A stretch of DNA of 64,000 bases from Eonycteris spelaea. Its lineage: Eukaryota; Chordata; Mammalia; Chiroptera; Pteropodidae. The notes below the pieces were generated by a model that saw only the letters and a program-made list of their open reading frames with translations, was not told where the DNA came from and ran no database searches. The translations under genes were made by a program, and so were the position numbers. Position 1 is the stretch's first letter. Every line of letters begins with the position of its first letter. Below are positions 1-12,182 of the stretch, in pieces. The stretch covers positions 42,662 to 106,661 of the forward strand of contig PUFA01000711.1 of assembly GCA_003508835.1 (NCBI GenBank), read 5' to 3'.

Positions 1-1919
1 TCTTTTAATTGAAGTGAGTCTCTTATAGGCAGCATATGAAGTGTTGTTTTCTTATCATACAGCTACCCTAACCTTTGGTTGGAGCACTTAATTTCTGCAT
101 TGACGGTACTTATTGATAGGAATGTAGTTATTACCATTCTTTATCCCTGTTTTTGGATACATATTTTTTTTCTTCTAAAGAAGTCCCTCCAACATTTGCG
201 TGTAATAGTGGCTTGGCATATAAATTCCTTTAGCTTATTTTGTCTGGAAGCTCTTTATCTGTCTTTCGACTCTAAATGGAAAGTTTTGCTGGGTAAATGA
301 TTATTATTGTAGATCCTGGGGTTGCATCACTTTGAATATTTCTGCCGAATCCTTCTGACCTGCAAAGTTCTTTTGAGAAATCAGCTGCCAGTTTATGGGT
401 GCTCCCTTATTGGTAACCAACTGCTTTTCTCTTGCTGCTTTTAAGATTTGTTCTTTGTAATTAACCTTTGGCATTTTAATTATGGTGTGTCTTGGTGTGG
501 GCCTCTTTGAGTTCATCTTTTGTGGGACTGTCTCAGCTCCTGGGTTGTATGTCTATTTCATTCACCAGGTTTAAGGGAGTTTTCCATTATTATCTTGGTA
601 TAGGTTTCCAATTCCTTGTTCTCTCTCTCCTCTTTCAGGTACCACTAATGGTATGGATGTGTGTTACATTTAATTTTGTCCTGTAGGCTCCTTAAGCTAT
701 CATATTTTTTGGCTTCTTTTTTCTTGCCATTCTGATTGGGTGATGTCCTTGGCTTCCCCATCCTCTATTGGTGGTTCGATCCTCTTCTTTATTCACTCTG
801 TTGATTCCCTCTAATATGCTCTTCATCTCAGATAATGTATTCTTCATTTCTGACCGTTTCCTTTTAACAATTTCCATTTCCATTTTTATGTTTTTTATCT
901 CTTTGTTAAAGTTCTCACTGAATTCATCTATACTTCTCCAAGTTCGTTTAGGCATCATTCTAACCAGTTTTTGAACTCTGCATCTCTTAAATTGGTTGAC
1001 TTCATTATTTCTCAATCTCTGTCTCTTCTCTCATATGGTTTCTGCTTCTGTGTCTTCTCATTTTGGCTGCCTTTCTGTGTCTGTTTGTATGTACTAAGCT
1101 TCTAAGCTGATTTTATTAGTGTGTATTTTATGTAGTAGGTGTCCAGTGGCACAGTCTTGAGAGGGGTTTAGCTGCAGGCCAGTTTTAACCCAGCCTGTGT
1201 CCTTCTGTGGCCACCTGTTAAGATTCAGCAAGCAATCCACAGATGCTTATAGTTGCTTCAAGTAGCCATGCCATAAACCGAGGCCAGCTGCCACCAGTGT
1301 GAGTCTTAGCAGTTCTCAGCAGGTGGCACGTGACTCACCGAGACACAACTGGATATGGCTTGGGTCCTGCTGCGAAGTTGGGGGAGGTGGGAATCCTCTC
1401 GGCGGAGCGACCTCTGTTATCTGGTTTGATGACATCTCAGCTATGATAGCAGTGCATCCTCACACTGGAGTGGGGAGGGCTCAACAGAGGAGCAGCGGAT
1501 ACCACCAGTACCTCTCTCTGCCTGGGAGAAAGCCTTTCCTCTGGCTCTTGCTCCAAAAACTCATTGCCCCCTTTAAGTCCCTAGTGCCCCTGGAGCAGCC
1601 ATCCAGGTGCTGGTGCTCACAGCAAGTGAGTTTGTCACTGCGGAAGTCTGGTTGTGGACACGGCCCCTTTAAGAGGAGTGTCTACAGCTACTGTAGCTTC
1701 TGTCCCACTCAGCTGCTTGGGGATGGGCAGCTTTGGTTCTTCACCGCTGCCTTCTACCATCATAGTGATTTCTTATTTCTTTCCCCTAGTTGTAGGGCTT
1801 CTGTTCATCTAGATCCCATGTGACTCTGCTTATTATTTGCTCTGTTTCCATCACAACTTTGATATGTTTGCAAGAGATGTACAAAACCTCTGTCATCTAC
1901 ACCATTTTGCTCTGTCTTG
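1..1919 (-). mobile_element. LINE-1, ORF1 and 5' UTR, broken, cut by window edge
   Basis: Minus-strand L1. Bases 304-516 read antisense as the C-terminal part of ORF1p (RPTPRHTIIKMPK, ILKAAREKQLV), and 692-1015 as its N-terminal coiled-coil region. Positions 150-300 continue ORF1 with stops. From 1020 to about 1919 is the comparatively GC-rich 5' UTR, ending in the antisense of the typical L1 start near accattttgctctgtcttg. ORF2 would lie to the left of the window. It is interrupted by frameshifts and not capable of movement as read. Confidence 0.85.
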
Positions 1920-2564
1920 TCTTTGCTTTTTGATGGCATCTCTTGATACAGAAAAATTTTGAATGGATGAAGTCAATTTATCTGTTTTCCCTTTTGCTTG
2001 TAAGTTTAGGAAATTTTTATTAGAAATGAGTATGTATTTTCTGCATTGAAAACTTTAAAATTTTTATAACCCTGTTGAGTTTCAGATACAATTGTTATGT
2101 AACTTAAACAGGGATGCTATAATAATTTAGTTACGTAAATATTTTCTCTAGGAATATGAGCTCTTCTACATCCTGTTCTATGTTTTATTTATATTTGTGT
2201 CAGTAATTTATTCAATGATTCTGTGACAAGCAGAAGATAGAACAATAAAAAAAAAATGAAGCCTTACAGGAGTAAGTGATCAATAAATATATTTGATAAA
2301 TTACTGAATTATTATTTTAAATGATATAAAGCAAAATCTCAACATCAGCATTATACTTAAATTATATTTTGATGCATGGTACTACAGTAGGTCGTGTTAC
2401 TCATTTTCATATCTTTAAGAAATAAAATTAATTTCCTTTAATTTTATTTATAATACATTTTTTCAGACTGCTTAAAATATAGATACAGTTTTCATTTTGT
2501 TAGAATGTTATATTTAATTAAATATGTGAACAACCTAATTAAGAAATTATTTAATGTTTGATAG
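1920..2564 (+). other. Intron 1 remainder
   Basis: About 90 bases (1920-2010) look like an old antisense L1 fragment (tgaagtcaatttatctgttt). From about 2015 to exon 2 I see only AT-rich sequence with no gene, RNA or clear repeat. Confidence 0.5.
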
Positions 2565-2680
2565 TGAAAGCAAGTTGAAATACATTGGTGCGAAGCTACA
2601 TGACTTCCTGGCACACTCATCAGAAGACTCTGAAGAAACAAATTCTCCCTCCAAGACTTATGATGAACCAAAGCGCACAG
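2565..2680 (+). CDS. ATRX: ATRX exon 2
   Basis: Encodes the acidic, serine-rich N-terminus, seen as KLHDFLAHSSEDSEET. The acceptor is the AG of ttgatag just before TGAAAGC, and the donor is CACAG/gtaaat. The exon is 116 nt against 113 nt in human (c.21-133), a net gain of one codon. Inside it the frame is disturbed and restored. An extra A after AAGTTGA and a lost base in GTGCGAAG change LNTLVQK into LKYIGAK. Near the 3' end an extra C in TCTCCCTCC is balanced by two further bases, so the last dozen codons do not resemble other mammals. The exon is open in the expected phase. Confidence 0.85.
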
Positions 2681-3229
2681 GTAAATTGAAGAAGAATGTG
2701 CAATATCTTCTAGTCTATTTTCTGTTTTTTTTTTTTTTTGGAGGGGGAACAGCTATTAAAGGCTTTATTAGCCCCTGTGTATCTCGTATTTAGCTGTTAT
2801 GTGATATTGGAGATTTTATGTGTAATGATAATGTCTTTTAGAAGGGTGATGAATGTTGACTGAAAAAATAGGTAGTGTTAGAAGAGGTGGGAACAGTACA
2901 GAAATTTTATGTATTATTATATTTTTGTTTGATAAATCTGAGTAGATTTGGTGCTTATGTTTTTATATTAAAAAACACTTTAACACCTTCTGTCTGCTTC
3001 CTTTTTTTCTTTTTTAAGGTATCCTGTATCTTGTAATGATTACTATTACTCGTTTTGAGGATTTCAAGCATAGTTACATATATAAGAGCTGAATACACAT
3101 ACATACACAGATGTGTACATGCACACAAACACAAGATGTACAAAAAGTATAAGAGGTAAATCACAGTGGAAATTTAAACCGTATGTATAATTAGAGTTCT
3201 AGAAAGAGAGAAGAGATAGAATAGGTTAG

Positions 3230-3760
3230 AAGCCAAATTGAAGCGATATTGGCGGAGCATTTTCCAAAAGCGATGAAAGACATTAAGGCATAGATTCATG
3301 AAAGTCTGTGAATCTCAAGTAAGATGAATATAAAGAAAGCCACAACTTGGCATATCATAATTGAACTCCAAAGAACAAAAACCAGGAGAAAATCTTACAA
3401 GCAGCCAGAGGAAAACAAGTCACTGCTTTCAAAGGAACAATAACACTAATAGCTCATTTGACAATAGGAACAATAGAAGCTAGATGACAAGGAAAATAAT
3501 ATCTTTAAAGTGCCAAATGAAAATAATTGCCAACTAGAACTCTTTAGTTAAAGTGTGTTCCATAGTGAAGGTGGAATAATGACAAAAGTGCTAATTGATG
3601 TCAGCAGACCTATAATAGAAATACTAAAGGATTTTATTAAACAGAAGGAAAATAATTTGAAATGTCAATACCAAAATACAGGAAATAATGAACAACAATG
3701 GGGAGGGTAAATAGGTGGGTAAAACTAAATATATGCTTGCTATCTACTCCATAGTTTCTA
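3230..3760 (+). mobile_element. L1/HAL1 ORF1 fragment
   Basis: Sequence around 3380-3560 (gagaaaatcttacaagcagc, then aatatctttaaagtgc) matches the sense strand of the ORF1 C-terminal region of L1/HAL1 elements, with many stops. The lack of adjoining ORF2 fits a half-L1 or a fragment. Confidence 0.6.
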
Positions 3761-3789
3761 TTCTTAATTCACAAATTGTCTCAACAATG

Positions 3790-5600
3790 TTTTTTTATAG
3801 GTAAGTCTACCCTCCCAAGTCCATGATTCCAGTTGAAGATTACACATTACATATAGTTGTATTGTCTCTAGTCTTTTTTAAATCCAAAACAATTTTTCTG
3901 TTTATTGGAACATGACATTTGGTGATTGTTCTCTCAGCGTTGATTTGTCCAATTACTTATACTAAGATTCAGGTTATTTATTTTGGCAGAATTACTATGT
4001 AAGTGGTGTTATGTTCTTGTCAGTAATAATCATTTTACAAGGCACATGATATAATCATTCCTTTATTGGTTATGCTAACTTAGTTTATTTATTTGATTAA
4101 TGGTTGTTTTGCTATATTAACACACTATAAACTTATGATTTATTCCTTTGTAACTAATAAGTAATTTGTTGGAGATTACTTTGAAACTACATAGGTATTC
4201 TTTCATTATCAAAATTAGCATGTATTTTCTATGGCAAATTACCACAACCTTTGCAGCTTAAAACAACCCAAACTTATCATCGCACTAGATAACTGTTCTG
4301 TAGGTCAGGAGTCCAGTGGGCTTTGCTGGGTTCTGCTCAGGGTACCACAAGGCCAAGTTAAAGTTTCAATGAGACTACATGCGTTCCTTTCTGGAGGCTC
4401 TATGGAAAAATCCATTTCCATGCTCATTCAAGTTGTTGGCAGAATTCAGTTCCTTGTGCTTTTAGGTCTGAGGGCACTCCCCACTTCTTGCTAATGTTGG
4501 CCAGGATTCTCTTTCTCAGTTCTTTAAGGCTGTTCACATTTCTTCTCCGTCATCAAAGCCAGCAACAAATAGCACATTGTTTTTCTCATGCTTTGAATCT
4601 CCCTGGCTTACCTTTTTGCTTGCTGCTTCTGCCTCCTTTTATCACCAGCTGGAGAAGTTTTTCTACTCTTAAGGACCCACATGATTAGATTAGGTTCACC
4701 TTCCCTTACCTCCCTCTGATAACCTCCCATTTTTAAGGTCAACTGTGCCATTTTACATAGCACAATCATTGGAGTGGTATTTCCTTGTATTCACAGGTTC
4801 TTGGAATTATGTGGCATGAAATCCTGGGGCCATTCATATAAATTCTCCTGCCTACCACAGTATCCATGCACGATTCTTGCCTGAATGATTTATTACAATG
4901 TTTTCAAAATGGTAATTTTCTAATCTATCTTCTCCTCCTGTGTTTGAGTTGGTATATTGCTATAAGGAAGAGTATTTTTTTCCCCATGAATATTCTCTTG
5001 CTTCATAATTTATTTCAGTGCTCAAATTGTTGTACCAATATTGGTTAGTGGGAACCCTTTCTATATGGCTCCTGCTGACATTTTCACAAGACTTCATCAT
5101 TCTTGAGCACATCCTTACATTCTGCCCTCACAAGATGGTCAATGTTTACATTGCATTTTCCCTTCCCCAGCCCTGGAATAAGTTATTTCTCCAAGGAGTT
5201 CTGATTCCTTTTTAGTGTGACATGGTATTTGGAAACCAAGATCTGGATTTATGATGTGCTCATCATTTCCAGCAGGATGTCTGTGCTTTTAGGCCTTTCA
5301 CAGAGAAAGCTAGTTATATATTACATTTTCCTGAGTTGATAGTTTTAATTCTAATTTGATAGCACAGACTTCATTCTAGTCTTCCTCTTTTTATATTTTA
5401 ACTTCTTTCTCCAATAGAAAGAAACCTGGATCCTATATACTCAATTTGTACTGTTTGCTCAGTCCTCATTGTATCCATGTAGTTTCAAATTTTTGCTAAC
5501 CATACTATCACAGTAAAGAAACCTATCTAGCATTAAATATTTTAAGTTCTGTTTATCTGTAGAATTAATTCATATTGTCAGAGTTCTGTGTTTAGTAGTT
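3790..5600 (-). mobile_element. Old L1M-type 3' region, interrupted
   Basis: Both flanks of the 4235-4862 insertion resemble antisense 3' ends of old mammalian L1s. Examples are the stretch near 3830-4060 and the stretch near 5150-5260 reading ataagttatttctccaagga and ggaaaccaagatctgg. Assignment is by pattern only, and the exact subfamily is unknown. Confidence 0.55.
4235..4862. repeat. Ancient interspersed repeat inserted in L1M
   Basis: This has the familiar consensus of a mammalian repeat: aaattaccacaacctttgca, gcttaaaacaaccc, aggtcaggagtcc, tctggaggctct, aaggacccacatgattagat, and cctaccacag at the end. I recognise the repeat but cannot assign its class with certainty. The 87-aa open frame at 4231 lies in it and is not a gene. 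Confidence 0.6.
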
Positions 5601-6660
5601 AGTTGAGGAGTTCTTCTGTTAGTGGCAGAGTAGCTCCATTTTGACAAATTGATTTATCCCACAGATAACAATTATAAACTGGCCAATACTGAAAACAATA
5701 ATATGAAGGAACTGGACAGTGACAAAAGCAGACACAAACTGGAAGGGAGTCAACACGTGGAAGAAGGAAATACCAATAGCTGAATTCCCAGTTGTTAAGC
5801 ATTTTTTTTCTTAGGGAAGTTGCCTGGTAGCTCAGTTGGTGGCATGTAAGACTTGGATTGAAACCTGCATTTTTATTGGATGAGGTATCAAGAAATTTAG
5901 AGAGAATCATAGCAGCTTTAGTGAAGAGAGTGTGTGTGGGAGATCCATCTGGAAGAGATCGACAGATTGAGAGCTCCAAAATCTGCAAAAACTAACCATA
6001 TCTCCAGTTGAATTGCTCAGATGCAGTCCAGATTCCAGGCAGTCCAGTTAGGGCTAAAAGGACAGATTAAAGCTTTCAGTTGCTTCTACTACAGGGTAGG
6101 CAGTTTGGGGTTTGAGTTCAGCCAAGTTAACTATTTGCTGTTAACAAAAATATCAGCTCTTTGGAGGAACAAAAAGAAGATCTAATGAAGATCACTGGAT
6201 TTTTCAAAATGTTGAGTATCAAACATAGATGAGGAAAGAGGAAGAGACCCATGCTCAAAAGGAAAGGCGATCAATAGAGACCAACCCACAGATGACTCAA
6301 ATATTGAACTGAGCAGACAAGAATTCATATTTATGATGAATGAACAAATAGGAAATCTCAGCACAGACATAGAAACTATAAAAAAAGAACAAATTTGAAA
6401 TTCTAGAACTGAAAAATATAATTTCTGAATAACAAATCATTTCACATCACAGAAATTAGAGGTAGCAGAAGTATCAGTGAATTTGCTGATAGACTAATAG
6501 AAAATTTTCCAGTCTGAGAACAGAAAACATTAACAAATAAAAAGTGCAGAACACTTGATTTCGGATATTTTCCACAGTAAAACTGTATAGTTATCAACCA
6601 AATACATGCAAAGAATAAGAATGTTAACTCATACTCAGGGAAAAAAGTCAATAGAAACTC
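5600..6660 (+). mobile_element. Old L1/HAL1 5' portion
   Basis: Sense-strand sequence such as gggagtcaacacgtggaaga, actcaaatattgaactgagcag and tagaaactataaaaaaagaac resembles the 5' region and ORF1 start of old L1/HAL1 elements. Stops occur in all frames. Confidence 0.5.
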
Positions 6661-8308
6661 TCAGTGGGCCCAATGTTTTGTAGTTATCTACATAACTAAT
6701 CTTGCATATATTTTGTTAGTTTTTTCCCTCAAGTTCTTCTATTTTGGGGGGTGCTCTTCTAAATTATTTTGTTTTAGATTCCAATTTCAGATACCAGTTG
6801 TTCCTTGAAGATATATAGGAATTCAATTATCATTTTTTTTATGACCTTTGTATTTGGTGGACTTGGCTGTAGGAAGCTTCTTTTTTTTCTTAACCTTGTA
6901 TATTTCTTTGGGGTTTTCTACTTATGTCATTTGCAAATAGGATCAGTTTTATTTTGTCCTTTTCACCTGCTTGCCTTTGAATTCCTTTTCTTGCCTCATT
7001 ATATTGTGTAGAATTTACTACATTTTCATTATTATGTTGAAGAAGAGTGGTGATAATAGACATCCTGTCTTTGGTTCTGATCTTAGTGGGAAAGCATTCA
7101 ATTTTTACCATTATTAAGTGTGATAGTTCCTGTATAAGTATTTTGTAAATGCTCTTTATCAATTGAGGAAGTTCCCTCTATTTTTAGTTTTCTGATTTTT
7201 TAAAAGTTGACATTGTTATTGAGATACTAGTAGATTAACATGTAATAACTAATGCAGAGCTCTTGTACAGTCCTCCCAGTTTCTCACAATGGTAACATTT
7301 TAAAACTATAATGTATTGTCATAACCAGGTTATTGATATCTACCAGTCTGATTCAGATTTCCTCAGTTTTACTTATAGTTGTATGTATTTATTAAACACT
7401 ATACAATTTTATTAAATGTAGTTGAATCATGTATCCACTCCCACAGTCAAGATACAGATTACTCATCTTGCCCTTTTATAATTTTGCTCAGCTCCCTACC
7501 TCCAAATCTGATCTGCCAATCTAGTCACTAATCTATCCTCCATTTCTAAAAGTTCTAAAAATTTTTTCATCTTCTCCAACTGAAACTATGTTCCCATTGA
7601 ACACTGACTTCCTAATGTCTCTCTCCCCCAGCCCTTGCAACCACCATTCTACATTCTGTCTCTATGAATTTGACTACTTTAGGAAACTCATATAAGTACG
7701 ATCATACAATATTTTCCTTTTGTGTTTGGCTTATTTTTACTTAGTATATTGCCTTCAAGGTTTATCGTTATTGAAGCATGTATCAAAACTTTCCTTCCTT
7801 TTTAAGACTAAATAGGATTCCCTTGTCTGTATATACTATATTTAGTTTATCATTCATCTGTCAGTGGACATTTGGGTCAAATACATGATTTACAAATATT
7901 TTTCCCCATTCTGTTGGTTGTCTTTAATTTTCTTGGTGGTGGTTTTTGAAGCACAAAATATTTTAATTTTGATGAAGTTCAGTTTATCAGATTTTTCTTC
8001 TGTTGCTTATATTTTCCTTTGTTGTTTTGGTGTCATATACCTAAGAATCCATTACTGAATCCAAGGTCACAAGATTTACCTCTGTATTTTCTCCTAAGAG
8101 CTTTGTAGTTTTAAATATTTTATTCTTTTTGATGCTATTGTAAAGTGGATTGTTTACTTAGTTTACTTTCACATTCATTCGTTGCAAGTATGTAGAAATA
8201 CAATTGATTTTGATATTGTTCTTGTATCCTTCAACCTTCATGAACTTGTTTGTCCTAATAATTTTCTAGTGGATATCTATATACATGATAGTGTCATTCT
8301 AAAAAGAG

Positions 8309-8700
8309 ATACAGTTGACTCTTGAAACAACATGGAGATTAAGGGCTCTGGACACCCACCCTGTCCAGTACAGTCAAAAATCCACATGTAACTTGACTCC
8401 TCAATAACTTAACTATAGTTGTTTCTCGTTATTTGTAGACGTTAGTTCCAGGACTCCTTGTGGATACTAAACTCTTCATGTGTTCAAGCCCTTATATAAA
8501 ATGAACATAGAACAATGCATGCAGTTGGCCCTCTCACATCCGCAGATTCCCAACTGTGGATCGAAAATACTGTCTTTGATCTGCGGTTGGTTAAATCCGT
8601 AGTTGTGAAACCCATGGATATGGAGGTCTGACTGTATATTTATTGAAAAAAAAAATAAGTGGATCTATGTGGTTCAAACCCATATTGTTCAAGGGTCAGC
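8309..8700. mobile_element. Tigger-like DNA transposon relic
   Basis: The left end acagttgactcttgaaacaac and the right end ttgttcaagggtcagc are imperfect inverted repeats of the Tigger (pogo-like) type. Internal sequence (ccgcagattcccaactgtgg, atctgcggttgg) resembles related non-autonomous elements, so it may be a nested pair. It has no coding capacity. Confidence 0.65.
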
Positions 8701-8784
8701 TTTTGTTTTTACTTCCTTCTTTCAATCTTGATGCCTTTTATTTCCTTCTCTTTGTCTACTTGCTCTGGCTAGAATCTCCATTGC

Positions 8785-8959
8785 AATCTTGTTTTATTTT
8801 TATTTTATTTATCTATCCATCTATTTATTTTGCTGCTTGCTTATTCATTTTCATTCATTCATTATTTAATTGCAGAAAAGAAAAGCTTTATTAGAAAGGA
8901 AACATATACTTCCAGATGTAGAAGCAAGCCGAGCATGAGAAGCATGGCTCAAAAGGCCT
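8785..8959 (-). mobile_element. Unassigned short retroposon with poly(A) signal, inserted in L1
   Basis: The L1 ORF2 sequence is interrupted between tccattgcaatct (8778) and tcattacaatt (8960), which look like a diverged target-site duplication. The insert is T-rich at its left end. Read on the minus strand it has a body of about 65 nt, then AATAAA (complement of 8887-8892), then an A-rich tail. I do not recognise the source. It could be the 3' end of an mRNA retrocopy or a short SINE with a polyadenylation signal. Confidence 0.4.
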
Positions 8960-9708
8960 TCATTACAATTTGAATAGAAGTGGCAGTAGTGGATTTTCTT
9001 GTCTTGTTTCTTATCTTAAAAGGGAAAGGACTCAGTCTTTTAGCATCAAACATGATACCTGTGGGTATTTTCCAGGTAGTTAAGGAAGTTCCATTTTCTT
9101 ACAGTTTTTAAAAAATAGATTTTTATATTTTAGAGTGGTAGGTTCACAGAAAATTTGAGTAGAAAGTACAGAGATACCCTTTGTATTCCTCCCACACATG
9201 CACTCCTTTCCCAGTGCTATCGTCCCGCACCACAGTTATACTTTGTTACAATAGATGAACCTATGTTGACAAGTCATTATCACTCAAAATCCAAAGTATG
9301 CATTAGATTTTATTCTTTGGTGTTGTACATTCTAGGGATTTTGACAATGTGTAATTCATGCGTCTACTATTACAAGTATCATACAGTTTAGTTTCACTGA
9401 AGTATAATTCCTCTATTCGTCTGTCCATTCTTCCCCCCAACCCTTGGCAAGCACTGATCTTTAACTGTCGCCATAATTTTGCCTTTACCAGAATGTCATA
9501 TAGTTGGAATCATACAGTATGTAGCTTTGTCAGATAGCTTATTTCACTTAGTAATATGCAATCAAGTTTCCTCCATCTCTTTTCATGGATTGATAACTCA
9601 TTCTTTTTAGCACTGATAATATTCCATATCTGGGTATACTAGACTTGGTTGAGATATCAGAGTTGCTTCTGTTTGACAGTTATGAATAAAGCTACTTATA
9701 AAATGTTT

Positions 9709-9747
9709 ATATCTATATCTATATCTATCTATATATGTATATGTATG
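9709..9747. repeat. (ATCT)n / AT-rich microsatellite
   Basis: Short run of atct and atat units inside the L1 mosaic. Confidence 0.8.
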
Positions 9748-11339
9748 TTATATAAAAGATCTGTATAAAATTGAAGATGTTTATAAGAATCTGTAAGCAG
9801 GTTTTGGAGTAGATACAGTTTTAACTATTTGTGTAAATATCAAGAAGTATATGTGATTGCTGGATCATAATAGTAGGAGTATGGTTAATTTTGTAAGAAA
9901 CTGCCAAATGCCTTTAAAAGGTGCTGTTCAATTGGAATTCCCATCAGCAATGAATGAGAGTTCCTGTTCCACATCTTTCACCAGCATTTTTGTGTTGTCA
10001 GTGTTCTACATTTTCTCCATTCTGATAGGTGTATGTTTTTGTTTTAATTTCCAATTTCCTAATGACATATGATGTAGAGCATCTTTTTATATGCTGTTCG
10101 CCATCTGTATATCTCCTTTGGTAAGGTGTCTTCAGATCTTTTATGTATTTTTAATCATTTGTTCATTTATTGTTGAGTTTTAAGAGTTCTTTATATATTT
10201 AGATAATAGTCCTTTATCAGATAACGTTTTTCTTCCAGTATGTGAGAGAAAGACTTGTTTTTTTACTTCTTTTGAAGTTTGGTAGTATTTTGTTGAGTAC
10301 TTTTGCATCTATATTTATAAGTAATTGGTCTGTAGGTTTTTCTTTTTGTGGCATCTTTTCTGGTTTTGGTATGATACTGGTCTCATAAAAAGAGTTGGGA
10401 AATGTTCTTTTCTTAAATTTGTATTATTCAGCTAAGAGTTGACATTCAGTATTATTTTATATTAGTTTCAGGTATACAGCACAGAGGTTAGACATATAAT
10501 TTATGAGGTGATCCCTTCAATTAGTCTTTACTCATCTGACACCATATATAGTTATTACAGTCTTATCGACTGTATTTTTTATGCTGTTACTTTACACCCT
10601 GTGACTACTTTGTAACTACCAGTTTGTACTTATCCTTTTACCTTTTCCACCCATGCCTTCAATCCCCCTCCATCTGGCAATCATTAGTTGTTCTCTGTAT
10701 CTATGAGCCCTGTTTTCATTTTATTTATTTTTTGTTCATTTTTTTTTTGTTTCCTTAGATTCCACATATAAGTGAAATCGTATGGTATTTGTCTTCCTTT
10801 GTCTGACTTATTTCACTTAGCATAATACACTCTAGGTCCATCCACGTTGTTGCAAATTTCATTTTTTATGACTAATATTTCATTGTATATATGTACAACT
10901 TATTTATTCAATTATCTATCAATAGGCTGTTTTCTTTTTTAGGGAAGAGTTTGTGAAGAAGTTGTAATTAAGTGCCTTTTAAAATTTATTTTGGTTTAAT
11001 TCAGTGGTGAATCTGCATGGACCTTTGCTTTACTTTGTGGGTAGGTTTTTGATTTCTAGTTCAAGTCTCTTCAGTTATAGGTCCATTCACGTTGTCTATT
11101 CTTGAGTCAGTTTTAGCAGTTTGTATGTTTAAGATTTCACCTATTTCATTTAGGTTATCTTAATTTTTGGCGTATAATTATTCATGATATTTCTTTATAA
11201 TCCTTTTATTTCTTTAAAGTAGGTAGTAACAGTCCCTCTAATTTCTGATTCTAGTAATTTGAGTCTTCTCTCTTTTTTTTCTTGTCAGTCCAGTCTAAGT
11301 TTGTCAATTTTGTTTATCTTTTCAAAGAACTGCAGTTGG

Positions 11340-11662
11340 TCTTCCATGTCCCTGAGATCCATGTCTACAGATTCAACCAAACATGAATAGATATATTTGG
11401 AAAAAAAAATGTTATGTTGTTGGGCCTATGATGGTTGTGTCTGTACTGATATGTACAGACTTTTTTCCTTGTCATTTTGTAAACAATACAGTACGACAAC
11501 TCATAACATTTACATTGTATTAGTATTATAAGTAATCTAGAGATGATTTAAAGTATATGGGAGGATATGCCATTTTGTATAAGGGACTCTGAGGCTTTGA
11601 GGACTTTGGTAGCTGCAGGAGTCTTGGAACCAGTCCCTCACAGATACAGAGAAATGACTGTG
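11340..11662. mobile_element. MER2-like Tigger MITE
   Basis: Strong match to the non-autonomous Tigger element I know as MER2: gtacagacttttttccttgt, acaatacagtacgacaactc, gtaatctagagatgatttaa, and ends ttggtcttccatgtccctgag and tccctcacagatacagagaa as degenerate inverted repeats. It lies within antisense L1 sequence, so it was inserted later. Confidence 0.75.
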
Positions 11663-12127
11663 GCTTTTGGTTTCATCGTTTTTTCTCTATTTTTTTTTCT
11701 ATTTTCTGTTTCATTAATTTCTGGCCTAATCTCTTATTATTTCCTTCATTGTCTTTCTTAAGATTTAGTTTTTTGTTATTTTTCCAGTGTCTCATGGTAA
11801 AGGGAAATACAGTTTATTAATAATATGGTTTTTTTAGTAGAAGACGAAGCTTAAATTTTCTCTTAAGGGAATATACTTAGAAAATTATAGTAGAAATGTT
11901 TTGGTATCAAACTTTATTTTTAGAAATTTAATGCTTTTTAAGAAGGTGTTAATATTGTCAAAAGGAATTGAGTCTAGTCAAAACTCATAGTTTTTTAATG
12001 TGGTAATGTATTACCAATCTGTCATAATTTATAGATTGAAAAATGAGTTGTGGAGTTGTAGGTATTGCTGTTCTGTTTGATTAATGTATTGAAGAGAAAA
12101 ATAATGTTTTTTATTTCTTCTCTTAAG

Positions 12128-12182
12128 ATAAATCAGTTGGTTCTGGAAATAACTCGATATGATGGAAAACAGCAAAGAAGAG
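12128..12182 (+). CDS. ATRX: ATRX exon 3, frameshifted
   Basis: Matches the SGSGSNSDMMENSKEE segment. The acceptor tcttctcttaag and donor GAAGAG/gtaaaa are good. The exon is 55 nt against 56 nt in human. ATAAAATCAG has lost an A, GTGG has become GTTGG, and AACTCTGAT has lost a base (AACTCGAT), for a net -1. Read on from exon 2, the phase gives ...NNSI and then TGA, so the spliced frame as written ends here, before the ADD domain. The segment is normally flexible and phosphorylatable with no known fold. Confidence 0.85.

Larger units (their letters stand above)
6680..11790 (-). mobile_element. Composite antisense L1 with nested insertions
   Basis: Antisense ORF2 reverse-transcriptase remnants occur at 6890-7162 (LFANDI in place of the usual FADD core). 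Further ORF2-like stretches are at 8700-8780, 8960-9090, 10320-10440 and 10930-11340. Old L1 3' sequences lie at 7200-7900, 9110-10300 and 10440-10930. The pieces are not collinear, so several insertions have interrupted one another. All frames are broken. Confidence 0.65.
2681..12127 (+). other. Intron 2: mosaic of old L1, HAL1-like and DNA-transposon relics
   Basis: The 9.4-kb intron begins with about 550 bases of unassigned sequence and from about 3230 is almost entirely old repeats, listed separately. The last 340 bases (11790-12127) hold no recognisable element. Short open frames across it sit in repeat sequence and show no conserved protein other than L1 fragments. Confidence 0.7.

Noticed and set aside
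1299..1823. 174-codon open frame on the + strand
   Set aside because: It lies antisense in the GC-richer 5' UTR of the minus-strand L1 and has no recognisable domain.
2554..2793. Independent small gene starting at the ATG at 2554
   Set aside because: The frame is ATRX exon 2 plus flanking intron. The acceptor at 2563-2564 and donor at 2681 explain it.
4231..4494. 87-codon open frame
   Set aside because: It is contained in a recognisable ancient interspersed repeat and has no protein homology that I know.
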